64,000 nt of DNA from CALMBW01 sp963779645 (lineage in GTDB: Bacteria; Actinomycetota; CADDZG01; WHSQ01). Below the pieces are notes generated by a model, which was not told where the DNA came from, made no database searches, and was given only the letters and a program-made list of their open reading frames with translations. The position numbers and the translations under genes were made by a program. The stretch is from the NCBI GenBank assembly GCA_963779645.1, contig CAVZYX010000015.1:372001-436000 (forward strand), read 5' to 3'. This document shows, piece after piece, positions 42,874 through 51,807 of this stretch (positions are counted from its first letter, which is position 1; the number at the start of each line of letters is the position of its first letter).

Positions 42874-44460
42874 ATGGCAAGGATCAGGGCCGTGGCGGCC
42901 ACGGTGGCCTTCTTAGTAGTAGCTGCGGGACAAACCGTTCCAGCGGGCGCGCAGTCCTCGGAGCCCACCTACCCATCGCCTGAGTGGTTCGCCCGCGAGG
43001 CTTCGAACTACGCCATCACCCTCCAGGCCCCCACGGAGCAAGCCAGCGATCCCGAATTCCAGCTGAGATGGAACGACCAAAGCACCGCCAACCGCCTCGA
43101 CTACTTCGAGCGCCGCTACGTGACCAACACGTGGCCGTGGGACTCGACCGGCAACATCTGCAACCACTGGTCTGGCCCGTGCTCCGGCGACCCGTACCTC
43201 TATCCCGGCGTCGACCCGTTCTACGAGACCGAAGGCGACGTAACAGAAGTCATCTTCTTCGACGCAGGTGGCGCGCTGCTATCAGGTCGGGTGTGGGCGC
43301 CCAAGGGGGCCGCTCCAGGCGATGATCTTCCCGGCGTCGTGATCGAGACGGGTTCCGTCCAGGCACCCGAGACCCTTTATTGGTGGTTCGCTCAGACACT
43401 CGTACGCAACGGCTACGTCGTGATGACGTACGACGTGCGCGGCCAAGGACGTTCCGATAACCGCGACGCTGACGGCAATCCCGGGAGCAACCTGGACTCG
43501 GACGTGTTCGCGACAGACCTCGTCGATTCGATCGAGCTGTTCCTCTCGACGCCCGATGATCCCTATCCGAACGAGTTGAGCCGCGCGGGTGTCACGCTCG
43601 CTACGCACAACCCCTTCTGGGACGTTGTCGATCACGACCGGCTGGGCATCGTGGGGCACTCCCTCGGGGCGACGGGAGTCAGCGTGGTGCAAGGGATGGA
43701 CCCCTGGCCGGGCCGCGTCCTCGATGAGAACCCAGTCGATGTCGCTGTTGCGTGGGACAACCTCAGCGCATCCGGATCGCTCGCGGGTGTGTCCGTTACA
43801 CCGCGCGTTCCAACGATGGGACAGTCTGCCGACTATGGCCTGACGCCCACTCCTTTCACTTCGCCGCCGAGTGTGAATGGCAAGAATGGCGGGTTCGACC
43901 GTTGGAAGAACGATGGCGTTCCTGCCTATCAGGTCAACATCCGTGGCGGCACGCACTACGAGTGGTCGCGGCTCCCCGGTTTCCCGACGTCGTCGTGGGA
44001 TTGGGGCAACGTGCTTGCCGATCACTACTCGCTGGCGTGGCTAGACCGCTGGTTGAAGTCTCCGTGTGAGATGGGCTTTGCCACGTCCGACGCGCGCTTG
44101 CTAGAGGACCCGGAGTGGACCGATCGGATGAGCTTCTACTACCACTCAGCGCGCGCCTATCCGGCGCGAGGAGGCGACGCGCAGGACTGTCCGGACATCA
44201 AGGCAGGCTGCACGGCGTCCACGGGTTCTACGTCATTGGCGTTGGCGGGTGACACATCAGGTCTCGTGACCGCCACCCTGACCGGCGGCGGTGCTCCGCT
44301 ATCCGGAGCGACGATCTCGTTCTGTGGGTCAAGTGGCGAGTTGGGAACCGCGATCGCCGACGACACCGGGGCCGCGACGTTCGAGGGCGCGGGAGTTTCT
44401 GGTGCGGCGTTCGGTGGATCGACGGGGTGGCTGGGGGCCGAAGCAACGCTCGACAACTGA
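42874..44460 (+). CDS. Secreted alpha/beta hydrolase with C-terminal Ig-like domain
   Basis: 528 residues. Signal peptide MARIRAVAATVAFLVVAAGQ. Alpha/beta-hydrolase core has VVMTYDVRGQGRSDNRDADG, nucleophile elbow GIVGHSLGATGVSV, and a late His in RGGTHYEWSRL. The last 80 residues (TSLALAGDTSGLVTATLTGG) form a Big/Ig-like adhesion or spacer domain. Probably an extracellular esterase or peptidase. CAGGAG lies 9 nt before ATG 42874. Confidence 0.8.
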   Translation: MARIRAVAATVAFLVVAAGQTVPAGAQSSEPTYPSPEWFAREASNYAITLQAPTEQASDPEFQLRWNDQSTANRLDYFERRYVTNTWPWDSTGNICNHWSGPCSGDPYLYPGVDPFYETEGDVTEVIFFDAGGALLSGRVWAPKGAAPGDDLPGVVIETGSVQAPETLYWWFAQTLVRNGYVVMTYDVRGQGRSDNRDADGNPGSNLDSDVFATDLVDSIELFLSTPDDPYPNELSRAGVTLATHNPFWDVVDHDRLGIVGHSLGATGVSVVQGMDPWPGRVLDENPVDVAVAWDNLSASGSLAGVSVTPRVPTMGQSADYGLTPTPFTSPPSVNGKNGGFDRWKNDGVPAYQVNIRGGTHYEWSRLPGFPTSSWDWGNVLADHYSLAWLDRWLKSPCEMGFATSDARLLEDPEWTDRMSFYYHSARAYPARGGDAQDCPDIKAGCTASTGSTSLALAGDTSGLVTATLTGGGAPLSGATISFCGSSGELGTAIADDTGAATFEGAGVSGAAFGGSTGWLGAEATLDN

Positions 44461-44490
44461 AACAGGCTCAGTTAGCCCGAAATCGTGGGG

Positions 44491-44519
44491 TTGACAACGG
44501 TTTGGGCAGGTCGTAGTAT
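44491..44519 (+). promoter_or_regulatory. Consensus promoter for the DUF222-HNH gene
   Basis: TTGACA (44491-44496), 17-bp spacer, TAGTAT (44514-44519), then 7 nt to ATG 44527. This is a near-perfect sigma-70-type promoter placed for a leaderless mRNA, and it argues that the gene starts at 44527, not at the upstream 44485 codon. Confidence 0.75.
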
Positions 44520-44526
44520 CGAACAC

Positions 44527-45948
44527 ATGTTCGATATCGCATGGGATCAGGCTCCGAAGCCGCCTTGGGCGCAGGCTCAGGCGGGCGATGCTGGGCGGCT
44601 CGAAGAGCTCAACCGCGCCCGCGCCGAGCGCTGGGCTCCTCTGCAGCAGTCCGAAGATGCGATCTGCCGGCAGCAGGCCGAGATCAATGCGGCCCAGGCA
44701 CGTCTTGTAGACATGGTGGCCGAGCACGTCGTTGCGAACGATGGTTGGGGCAACTACGAAGGCGTGAAGTCAGCGGTTGGGTGGCTCACTTGGAAGCTCG
44801 GCTATACCCCGGGCGCGGCTCGCACCTTGGTGGCAGCTGCACAAGGGCTCGACGCTCGGCCTCACATCAAAGAAGCCTTTTCCCGCGGCGAGTTGTCGCT
44901 GTCTCAGGTCAGCGTGCTCTTAGACATCTGCGAGGACGGTGACGAAGAGAGGTTGGTCGATCTCGCCAAGGGGCTCTCGGGTGCCCAGCTGTCGCGCTTC
45001 GCAGGTCACTACAGAAGCGCGCTACGGGTCGAGAAGGACAGTGCCCACAAGGTTCGCACCGTCTCTAGCGGGCACCGCGGTGACGGGTCGTGGTTCCTGC
45101 GTGCAGAGATGGCTTCCGAGCACGGCGCCATCATCGATCAAGCGCTACGCATGGCCATCGACTACGCCCGCGACGATGGAGCAGAGCTCGACGAGACAGC
45201 CGATGATCCCTGGGGGGCCGAGAAAGCCGATGCACTCCTCAGTGTGGCCGAGTCGGTGCTGGCTAAAGGCATCGGCTCGCGGACCCCATCGGATCGCTAT
45301 CTCGTGGCGCTCGACATCGACATCGACACGGTCATAACAGGTGACGGTGTTGGCAAACTGCGCGACGGGGGCATCATCTCGGCGCGCACCGCCAGGCTTC
45401 TGATGGAGAACGCCTCGATCGTGGACGTCCTCACCAAAGATGGTGATCCCCTAGACGTGGGTCGCAAGCGCCGTAACCCTACGGTGGCGATGCGCCGGGC
45501 ACTGGAAGCGCGCGATCGTTGCTGCGCGTTTCCCGGATGCACGCGAACACGTGATCTACATGCTCACCACGACGACGAGTGGGCCGCGCTAGGACACACC
45601 AAGACCAAGAAGATGAAGCTGTTCTGCCCCCACGATCACCGTCGCTATCACGCTCGTGAGTTCACCGTTGAGGGCCGCTGGCCGGATCTGGTGTTCCGCG
45701 ACCGGAACGGCAAGATCATCGAGCGACCGCAGCTCCGGGCTTCTGGTGAGGGGCTCGCCCCGCTACTCGGAGGGTTGAAGATCCACGAGACCACCTGCTT
45801 GCCGGACTGGGGTGGGGAACCCGGTGACATGCGTTACGCCGCCGATGTCTACCTCGGGAACCGGCCCTTCGATGTCGCTAGACACGAGAGGGGCCTCGCT
45901 AGATACGAGAGAAAGATCGAGAACGACCCCGACCCTCCGTCCGAGTAG
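44527..45948 (+). CDS. DUF222-HNH endonuclease (13E12-type)
   Basis: 473 residues from ATG 44527. DUF222 comprises the helical N-terminal part (LVDMVAEHVVANDGWGNYEG ... ARTLVAAAQGLDARPHIKEAF). The HNH domain reads ALEARDRCCAFPGCTRTRDL, HAHHDDEWAALGHTK, LFCPHDHRRYHAREF. Zn Cys and catalytic His are present. This family is multicopy in Actinobacteria; it may be a homing or defence nuclease, biological role unproven. Its stop codon is immediately followed by the convergent ParB-like stop. Confidence 0.9.
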   Translation: MFDIAWDQAPKPPWAQAQAGDAGRLEELNRARAERWAPLQQSEDAICRQQAEINAAQARLVDMVAEHVVANDGWGNYEGVKSAVGWLTWKLGYTPGAARTLVAAAQGLDARPHIKEAFSRGELSLSQVSVLLDICEDGDEERLVDLAKGLSGAQLSRFAGHYRSALRVEKDSAHKVRTVSSGHRGDGSWFLRAEMASEHGAIIDQALRMAIDYARDDGAELDETADDPWGAEKADALLSVAESVLAKGIGSRTPSDRYLVALDIDIDTVITGDGVGKLRDGGIISARTARLLMENASIVDVLTKDGDPLDVGRKRRNPTVAMRRALEARDRCCAFPGCTRTRDLHAHHDDEWAALGHTKTKKMKLFCPHDHRRYHAREFTVEGRWPDLVFRDRNGKIIERPQLRASGEGLAPLLGGLKIHETTCLPDWGGEPGDMRYAADVYLGNRPFDVARHERGLARYERKIENDPDPPSE

Positions 45949-46758
45949 TTAGTCGCCGCCGCCCAGTCTTCGGATACGCGAGGGTTCGGCGATCAGTTTC
46001 TCGAGTTTGTCGGTCGCCTTGTCGAATAGTTCGTCGAAGTTTTGGCGACCCCTCTTCCGCTTGAACGGATCGATGTAGGAGATCAGCTGGTACTGGAAGT
46101 ACTGGTGGAACGCATTCATCTCTTTGGCCTTGGCGATCACCTCTTTCACGAGAGCATCCGTCTCAACGATCCGGGTGGCTCTGTGCTCGCGCACGGGGTA
46201 AGCGTTCTCCATCGTTCGTCGCATGAAGTAATCGCATTTCTTTAGGAGCGCCTCGTACGCACTGCCCGCCAGGCGCCCGGGCATCGCGTAGGCCAAGCCC
46301 AAAGTCACGTAGTACGCACGTTCGATCGACTCCTCGACCTCGGGATCGTTCTCCTTCATAGATGGATCCGCCTCGAGTTGGTTTCGATAGATCCCGAGAG
46401 CAACCACAGCTTTCTCCCGGATATTCAGATCCTTCTCAACGTTGAGGTTCATCATGCGCGGAGCAAGCCGCGCCGGAACGATGAGCACCGGCAGCTTTCG
46501 GATGCCTAGTTCCCGCGCGGCCTCAAGTCGATGCTGTCCATCGATCACGACGTAACGGGAACGACTCCCCTCGTCGATCTCCACCGCGACGACAGGCACG
46601 ATGAACCCGATCCGATCGATCGAGGCGATGAGGTTCTCGACGTGGGCCGGACGAACCTTCCGCTGATGCTCGATGACGTCAAGGCGATCGGTCGGAAGCG
46701 TCTTCATCACGACCGACTGCCGCTTATGCGGGTCCTTGAATGCGAACTCTTGGTCCAT
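45949..46758 (-). CDS. ParB/Srx-fold (ParB N-terminal domain) protein
   Basis: 269 residues. The ParB N-domain is seen: KTLPTDRLDVIEHQRKVRPA, YVVIDGQHRLEAARELGI, KLPVLIV. The IDGQHRLEAA motif is the nucleotide-binding box. The rest is helical and basic (KRKRGRQNFDELFDKATDKL) without a clear HTH. Not a canonical chromosome-partitioning ParB; similar proteins act as CTP- or ATP-dependent DNA-binding or nuclease factors. It lies 3 nt after the DapB-like gene, so co-expressed. Function unknown. Confidence 0.75.
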   Translation of the reverse strand: MDQEFAFKDPHKRQSVVMKTLPTDRLDVIEHQRKVRPAHVENLIASIDRIGFIVPVVAVEIDEGSRSRYVVIDGQHRLEAARELGIRKLPVLIVPARLAPRMMNLNVEKDLNIREKAVVALGIYRNQLEADPSMKENDPEVEESIERAYYVTLGLAYAMPGRLAGSAYEALLKKCDYFMRRTMENAYPVREHRATRIVETDALVKEVIAKAKEMNAFHQYFQYQLISYIDPFKRKRGRQNFDELFDKATDKLEKLIAEPSRIRRLGGGD

Positions 46759-46761
46759 CGT

Positions 46762-47550
46762 CTAGGGGTCCTCGAACAGCAACGTATCCAGACCTCGAGT
46801 AACTCCGATCCTTCCGATCACTCTACGCACCGCCAGCAACGTTCCGACGACGTAAGGGTCGGGCGAAGAATCAGCATCGTGGCGGATCGCCAACCTCTCG
46901 TGCGGCAATCCGAAAACGACTTCGGTCGAGACACTGAAACTCGGGAGCCTCAAGGAGTGGATCTGCACGCCGTCCACGTTCACTCCCCGCGCCTCGATGG
47001 GTCCTGCCGTTTCTTCAAGGGAAAGATCCCTCTTGGGAGAACGTGCCGCCGCCAGTCGTTCGGCCAACTCTCGTGACGTCCCGCTAGGAACGTCAGGTTT
47101 GGTCGAGCTCGCGTAGTCGATGATCTCGGCCTGAGGGAAGAACGGCGCCACTAGTGCAGCGGCAGCCTGAGCCAGGGCCGCGGTCAATGAGAAATTGCCG
47201 GCAGCGATGACTCCTCGTTCACTCTTTCGAGCGAGCGCGTCGATCTCCGCAAAGTCATCGGCGGTCAATCCCGACGATCCGATCACGACGCTGACGCCAC
47301 GCTCGAGCGCGAAGAGGGTGTGCTCTTTCACCACTTCGTGTGAGGTGTAGTCGATCAAGACATCGACACCGTCGAGGGCCTCAACTACCGTTGCGTAGAC
47401 GGGCAGGTCCGGTACCTCTTCAAGTTTGGTGCCAGCAGCGGATCGCGCCACGGCCGACTTCAGAACGAGGTCATCGGCAGCAGACACGGCAGCGAGCAAC
47501 GGACGCCCGGTCCAACCAGTCGCCCCGGCAACGCAAACGTTGATCATCAC
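46762..47550 (-). CDS. DapB-like (dihydrodipicolinate reductase fold) protein, altered active site
   Basis: 262 residues. Rossmann motif VCVAGATGWTGRPL, IDYTSHEVVKEHT and AAGNFSLTAAL resemble DapB. In the substrate-binding domain the DapB signature EAHHxHKxDAPSGT is IDYASSTKPDVPSGTS (residues 144-159): the Lys and PSGT are kept but the two His are replaced by Ala/Ser. The catalytic His is therefore missing. It may be a paralogue with another substrate and not the lysine-pathway enzyme. Upstream partner of the ParB-like gene. Confidence 0.8.
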   Translation of the reverse strand: MMINVCVAGATGWTGRPLLAAVSAADDLVLKSAVARSAAGTKLEEVPDLPVYATVVEALDGVDVLIDYTSHEVVKEHTLFALERGVSVVIGSSGLTADDFAEIDALARKSERGVIAAGNFSLTAALAQAAAALVAPFFPQAEIIDYASSTKPDVPSGTSRELAERLAAARSPKRDLSLEETAGPIEARGVNVDGVQIHSLRLPSFSVSTEVVFGLPHERLAIRHDADSSPDPYVVGTLLAVRRVIGRIGVTRGLDTLLFEDP

Positions 47551-47649
47551 TAGATGATGCCATCGTCGAACGTGCGCCCTTGCGGACTGGGCGAGTTAGG
47601 GAAGATGCTGTTGAAGCTGGCATTGTCCAGGCACCAAGGAGGAAGCACA

Positions 47650-47829
47650 ATGGCCGCCACGCTCGAAGATGCCACATCGTCCACACTCGGTTTCGTCGTT
47701 GGGTTCGAGCGAGGGACCGTGGAGATCAACGGTGTATCTACGAAAGTAGACATCCGAGCGACGAGCCTCTACCGCTTGGAAGAAGGCCGCTGGAAGATGA
47801 TCGGCCACCACACCGATCCCCTCGGGTAG
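47650..47829 (+). CDS. Truncated SnoaL-like (NTF2-fold) protein
   Basis: 59 residues from ATG 47650 behind a strong AGGAGGAAG ribosome site. LGFVVGFERGTVEINGVSTK followed by ATSLYRLEEGRWKMIGHHTD matches only the C-terminal half of DUF4440/SnoaL domains (usual length about 125). The N-terminal half is absent in every frame. Either a gene fragment or a very short member. Confidence 0.5.
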   Translation: MAATLEDATSSTLGFVVGFERGTVEINGVSTKVDIRATSLYRLEEGRWKMIGHHTDPLG

Positions 47830-47855
47830 CTCGTAGGCGCCCTCCCCCCGATCGG

Positions 47856-47883
47856 TTGATGTCGCACGGAAGCGCCGTAGGCT
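47856..47883 (+). promoter_or_regulatory. Promoter of the FAD oxidoreductase gene
   Basis: TTGATG (47856-47861), 16-bp spacer, TAGGCT (47878-47883), then 6 nt to ATG 47890: a leaderless layout. Confidence 0.55.
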
Positions 47884-47889
47884 CGATGG

Positions 47890-49026
47890 ATGACAACGAA
47901 GATAGTCGTCCTTGGTGCGGGATTCGGTGGGTTGGAGCTTGTCACTCGGCTCTCGCAGTCGCTGGGAGAAGAAGTCGAAGTCACCCTCATCGACAAGAAC
48001 GGGTCCTTCGTGTTCGGGTTCTCGAAACTGGCGGTGATGTTCGGGCAACAGACAGCACCGCAGGTGCGTTTGAACTACAGCGACATCGCGAAGCCGGGGA
48101 TCCGTTTCAGGCAAGAAACCGTAGAGAGCATCGACCCGGGGGCCCGCAGGATCACGACGGAAGCTGGCACCTATGAGGCGGACATCCTGGTGATCGCCTT
48201 GGGGGCCGATCTGGACCCCGGGGCGACGCCCGGCTTCATCGAGGGTGGCAACGAGTTCTATTCCGTTGAAGGAGCCATCAAGACTCGAGATGTCTTGTTG
48301 GAGTTCCGGGGACAGGATGTGTTGATCGCGGTGCTGGGCCCGTTCTTCAAGTGTCCTCCCGCGCCGTTCGAGGCAGCGATGCTCCTACGTGATCACCTTG
48401 ATCGCCTTTCCTTGCCGGACGCGAGCATCAAGGTGCTTAGCCCTTTGCCATCCCCCATACCCGTTTCGAAAGAAGCGTCGGCGGGCATCCTCGATGGACT
48501 TACATCCAGGAACATCGAGTTCTGTCCGAGTTCCATCGTGACGCGCATCGATCCGGTGCGGCACAAAGCGATCTTGAAGGATGGGACAGCAGTGCCCTAC
48601 GACCTCTGCTTAGGGGTTCCGGTGCACAAGGCACCTGCTGTGGTGGAGCGAGCGGGCCTCACCACCGACGGTTGGATCGCCGTGGACACCACCAATTTCG
48701 CGACCCGTTTCCCCGGCATCTACGCCATCGGCGACATCACCAGCGCACCCGTTCCACGCGCCGGTGTCTTCGCGGAGGGTGAGGCGGCCACACTCGCCGA
48801 TCACCTCATCGCGGAGTTCCGGGGCGGAGACCATCCACGCCCATATGACGGAGTGGCCTCCTGTTACGTCGAATTCGGCGGCGATATGGTCGGCAAGGTA
48901 GATATCGAATTCCTCACGGGCCCAGAACCGACCGGCACTTTCACTCCGCCATCGGCCGCGATAGCAGAGGAGAAAGGGGCTTTTGCCTCGACTCGCGCTC
49001 AACGCTGGTTCGGCCACAACAAGTAG
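47890..49026 (+). CDS. FAD-dependent pyridine-nucleotide/sulfide:quinone-reductase-like oxidoreductase
   Basis: 378 residues. FAD motif KIVVLGAGFGGLELVTRLSQ with acidic VTLIDKN. Second Rossmann half and YAIGDITS flavin motif near 280. GPFFKCPPAPFEAAML holds the conserved Cys of the SQR/FCSD group. A second Cys of SQR is not obvious, so it may be an SQR-like or NDH-2-like enzyme. Membrane-peripheral electron transfer to quinone is likely (inference). Leaderless promoter upstream. Confidence 0.85.
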   Translation: MTTKIVVLGAGFGGLELVTRLSQSLGEEVEVTLIDKNGSFVFGFSKLAVMFGQQTAPQVRLNYSDIAKPGIRFRQETVESIDPGARRITTEAGTYEADILVIALGADLDPGATPGFIEGGNEFYSVEGAIKTRDVLLEFRGQDVLIAVLGPFFKCPPAPFEAAMLLRDHLDRLSLPDASIKVLSPLPSPIPVSKEASAGILDGLTSRNIEFCPSSIVTRIDPVRHKAILKDGTAVPYDLCLGVPVHKAPAVVERAGLTTDGWIAVDTTNFATRFPGIYAIGDITSAPVPRAGVFAEGEAATLADHLIAEFRGGDHPRPYDGVASCYVEFGGDMVGKVDIEFLTGPEPTGTFTPPSAAIAEEKGAFASTRAQRWFGHNK

Positions 49027-49050
49027 AGCCCTTGCTCGGCCTCAAGACGG

Positions 49051-49887
49051 TCAGGAAGCGCAAACGTTGATCGTGACCCCCGGAAGGATGATGCCTGCTG
49101 GGGTCCGGAACGGTTCTATCGCCTCCTCCAAAGCGATCCGGAGTTTCTCGATCTCGTCGGGAGGCAGCTCCTTCACGACAGCTGCGATAGCTCCTGCAAC
49201 TCGGGTCCAGAAGCTCCAGGCCTCATCGAACGAACCGTAGTTCCAATCGACCGCCATCTCCTCGATAGAAACATCGGTGAAGCCTGCGTCGTTCAGCATC
49301 GAACGGATCCTGCCGTGGTCCGACATCGAGAACATCCCGCCTGGGCCGAAGGGATCCCCGCCGGGGGCATGCCCCAGCTGAACCATGACCATCCCTGGCA
49401 CCGTTACCCATGGGTTCACTTCTGGGCCGCCCCACACGGACAACGCGATGCGACGCTTGTCCTTGAGAACTCTCCGGCACTCGTGCAGGGCTGCTTGCGG
49501 ATCGATCATCAACATGAAGCCCCAACGGCAGATGATGCCGTCAACGCTGTCGTCGGCAAGATCCATCTTCTCTGCGTCGAGAACCCTCGTTTCGACGTTG
49601 TTAAGTCCGAGCTCTGTAGCACGGCTAGCCGCTACTTCGACCATACGGGGCGCAAAATCCGTTTCGATGACTTTCCCCGAGCCCACTCTTCCGGCCGCTA
49701 GGAAGCCGTTATCACCTGGTCCCCCGGCAAGGTCGAGGATCGTGTCCCCTTCCCGCGGGTCCACGTTTTCGACCAGCCAGTTACCAACGTGGCTGGTACT
49801 TCTCCACATGAAGTCTCGGTAGTGATCCCAGCCGGCAGCCATGTCATCCCAGACAGCCCGGCTCCTGTCGCGCCCGTCGTCACTCAT
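49051..49887 (-). CDS. Class I SAM-dependent methyltransferase (UbiE-like)
   Basis: 278 residues. SAM motif I GDTILDLAGGPGDNGFLAAG, motif II DSVDGIICRWGFMLM, motif III REALHECRRVLK-like (ALHECRRVLKDKRRIALSVW). Resembles ubiquinone/menaquinone methyltransferases; substrate unknown. TAGAGT ends 7 nt before ATG 49887. Confidence 0.85.
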   Translation of the reverse strand: MSDDGRDRSRAVWDDMAAGWDHYRDFMWRSTSHVGNWLVENVDPREGDTILDLAGGPGDNGFLAAGRVGSGKVIETDFAPRMVEVAASRATELGLNNVETRVLDAEKMDLADDSVDGIICRWGFMLMIDPQAALHECRRVLKDKRRIALSVWGGPEVNPWVTVPGMVMVQLGHAPGGDPFGPGGMFSMSDHGRIRSMLNDAGFTDVSIEEMAVDWNYGSFDEAWSFWTRVAGAIAAVVKELPPDEIEKLRIALEEAIEPFRTPAGIILPGVTINVCAS

Positions 49888-49894
49888 GATTCCT

Positions 49895-49900
49895 ACTCTA
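49895..49900 (-). promoter_or_regulatory. -10 element of methyltransferase gene
   Basis: TAGAGT on the minus strand, 7 nt before ATG 49887; leaderless spacing, though an AGGA also precedes the start. Confidence 0.4.
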
Positions 49901-50142
49901 GGCTCTCGCCTGATTCGAAAAGTCCACCAAAGCGCGAAGAAAGCTCGGCCTGGGGCCTTGTGGTCTTCGCCGGGGTCGGGTTAATCTGAAACCGCACCGT
50001 TGAGTTGGAAGACCAGCTTGCTGGGACGAAGATTCAGCGGTGCATTTTCTTTTCCCCCAGTAATGACGGCCCGGTCGCTGCGCGCCCTTAACAGCCGCCC
50101 GCCTGGGAGCCGCGCCACATCTGAGCCTTATGGTGGGTGAAC
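49901..50142. other. Intergenic region between divergent methyltransferase and dehydrogenase genes
   Basis: About 240 bp, no supported gene. Holds the methyltransferase promoter on the left and presumably the promoter of the dehydrogenase on the right; I see no clear consensus for the latter. Confidence 0.4.
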
Positions 50143-51294
50143 ATGACTCAGCTCAGGCTCGGAGCATTCGGCACATCCCGGAAAGAGAACGAGTTCCGTC
50201 TGCCTATCCATCCCCTTCATTTCGAGAACATCCCCGAGGAGCTCCGCAGATCGATACTCCTGGAAAAAGGCTATGGGAGCGCTTTCGGGACGAAACCCCA
50301 AGAGCTAGACAAACTCTTCGCCGGGGTGCGAACCCAGGACCAGCTCTTTGACGAATCTGATGTGGTCCTCCTCCCCAAGCCGCTGGCCGAGGATCTCGCC
50401 GAGATGCACGAGGGGCAGGTCCTGTGGGGATGGCCGCACTGTGTTCAAGACGAGAAACTGACCCAGAATGCGATCGACAAGAAACTGACCTTGATCGCCT
50501 GGGAGGCGATGAACCTCTGGCGCTCGGACGGCACGTTCAAACTGCACGTCTTCCACAAGAACAATGAGCTGGCCGGCTACTGCTCGGTTCTGCATGCGCT
50601 GGGTCTCATGGGACTTACCGGCCAGTACGGACGACGTCTGCGAGCAGCAGTCATCAGTTTCGGAGCCACTGCCCGTGGGGCCGTGACCGCCCTCGCTTCC
50701 ACTGGGATCTTCGACGTCACGGTCTTGTCGCAACGCGAGCCGGTTCAGGTGGCTTCGCCGGTCCATTCGGCGACGATCCTTCAGTTCGAGACCGATCGAA
50801 GCGAACCAACGAAGCTGAGTGTCATCTCCGACGATGGTGCCAGGCCGATGGCCGAGGTGCTGGCCGAACACGACATCATCGTGAACTGCGTACTGCAGGA
50901 TCCAGATGAGCCTTACATGTTCGTCTCGAACGACGAACTGAACCTCTTCACCCCCGGCAGCTTGTTCATCGACGTGTCCTGCGATGACGGCATGGGCTTC
51001 GAATGGGCGCGGCCCACGACCTTCTCCGACCCGATGTTCCAGGTTGGTAACGGGGTCGATTACTACGCGGTAGACCACAGCCCCTCGTACCTCTGGAACT
51101 CGGCAACCTGGGAGATCAGCGAGGCGTTACTCGCCTACCTGCCCATCGTGATGGCCGGTCCCGAAGCATGGGACAAGGACGAGACAGTCAGAAGGGCGAT
51201 CGAGATCCGCGACGGCGTCATCCAGAACCCAAAGATCCTGTCGTTCCAGAACCGCTCGCCGGAATACCCCCACGAGAAGATCTCGGCTCACTAG
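50143..51294 (+). CDS. Alanine dehydrogenase / transhydrogenase-like NAD(P)-binding enzyme
   Basis: 383 residues. N-terminal AlaDh_PNT_N-like domain (ENEFRLPIHPLHFENIPEEL, LPKPLAEDLAEMHEGQVLW) and Rossmann core (RRLRAAVISFGATARGAVTAL). The layout agrees with N5-(carboxyethyl)ornithine synthase and alanine/saccharopine dehydrogenases. The usual GxGxxG is replaced by SFGATARGA. Catalyses an NAD(P)-linked amino acid reaction. ATG 50143 (or GTG 50137). Confidence 0.78.
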   Translation: MTQLRLGAFGTSRKENEFRLPIHPLHFENIPEELRRSILLEKGYGSAFGTKPQELDKLFAGVRTQDQLFDESDVVLLPKPLAEDLAEMHEGQVLWGWPHCVQDEKLTQNAIDKKLTLIAWEAMNLWRSDGTFKLHVFHKNNELAGYCSVLHALGLMGLTGQYGRRLRAAVISFGATARGAVTALASTGIFDVTVLSQREPVQVASPVHSATILQFETDRSEPTKLSVISDDGARPMAEVLAEHDIIVNCVLQDPDEPYMFVSNDELNLFTPGSLFIDVSCDDGMGFEWARPTTFSDPMFQVGNGVDYYAVDHSPSYLWNSATWEISEALLAYLPIVMAGPEAWDKDETVRRAIEIRDGVIQNPKILSFQNRSPEYPHEKISAH

Positions 51295-51392
51295 CCAAAG
51301 CGAATCAGGCATTTTTCTTCCTTCGCGATTAGTTTCGTCCTGCATCCACGTCTTAAGGGGTGCAAGGTCGTACAGACGACAGGAGGAAGCTA

Positions 51393-51746
51393 GTGGGAAG
51401 CCCAGTGGTGCATTTCGAGATCATCACGAACGGCAACGCGGAGGAGCTTGGGAAGTTCTACGCAGATACGTTCGGCTGGAACGTCGACACGAACAACCCC
51501 TTCAAATACGGGCTGGTGACAGGTGAAGATGCGGGCATCGGCGGTGGGATCGGAGGCACGCCGGACCCGAGCATGCCCAACCACGTGACGTTCTACGTGC
51601 AGGTGCCGGACCCGGCCGCAACTCTGAAGGACATCGAGGGCCGCGGGGGCAAGACTGTGATGGGTCCCGAAGAGATCCTCCCCGGGACGACGATCGCCCT
51701 CTTCTTGGACCCCCACGGAAACATGGTCGGTCTAACGAAGGAGTAG
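51393..51746 (+). CDS. VOC (glyoxalase-like) family protein
   Basis: 117 residues from GTG 51393, behind AGGAGGAAG. VVHFEIITNGNAEELGKFYA and TFGWNVDTNN open the first module; NHVTFYVQVPDPAATL and LFLDPHGNMVGLTKE the second. A Gly-rich loop GIGGGIGGTPD is typical of the actinobacterial 27 kDa antigen Cfp30B-like subgroup. Substrate unknown. Confidence 0.85.
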   Translation: MGSPVVHFEIITNGNAEELGKFYADTFGWNVDTNNPFKYGLVTGEDAGIGGGIGGTPDPSMPNHVTFYVQVPDPAATLKDIEGRGGKTVMGPEEILPGTTIALFLDPHGNMVGLTKE

Positions 51747-51794
51747 CTACGATTTCGGACTCAAAGCGCTCTCCCATCACGCAGGCCAGTTTGC

Positions 51795-51800
51795 TAGCGT
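51795..51800 (+). promoter_or_regulatory. -10 element of MoaD-propeller gene
   Basis: TAGCGT followed by 7 nt and ATG 51808; leaderless spacing. No -35 consensus seen. Confidence 0.4.
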
Positions 51801-51807
51801 CTTAGCC

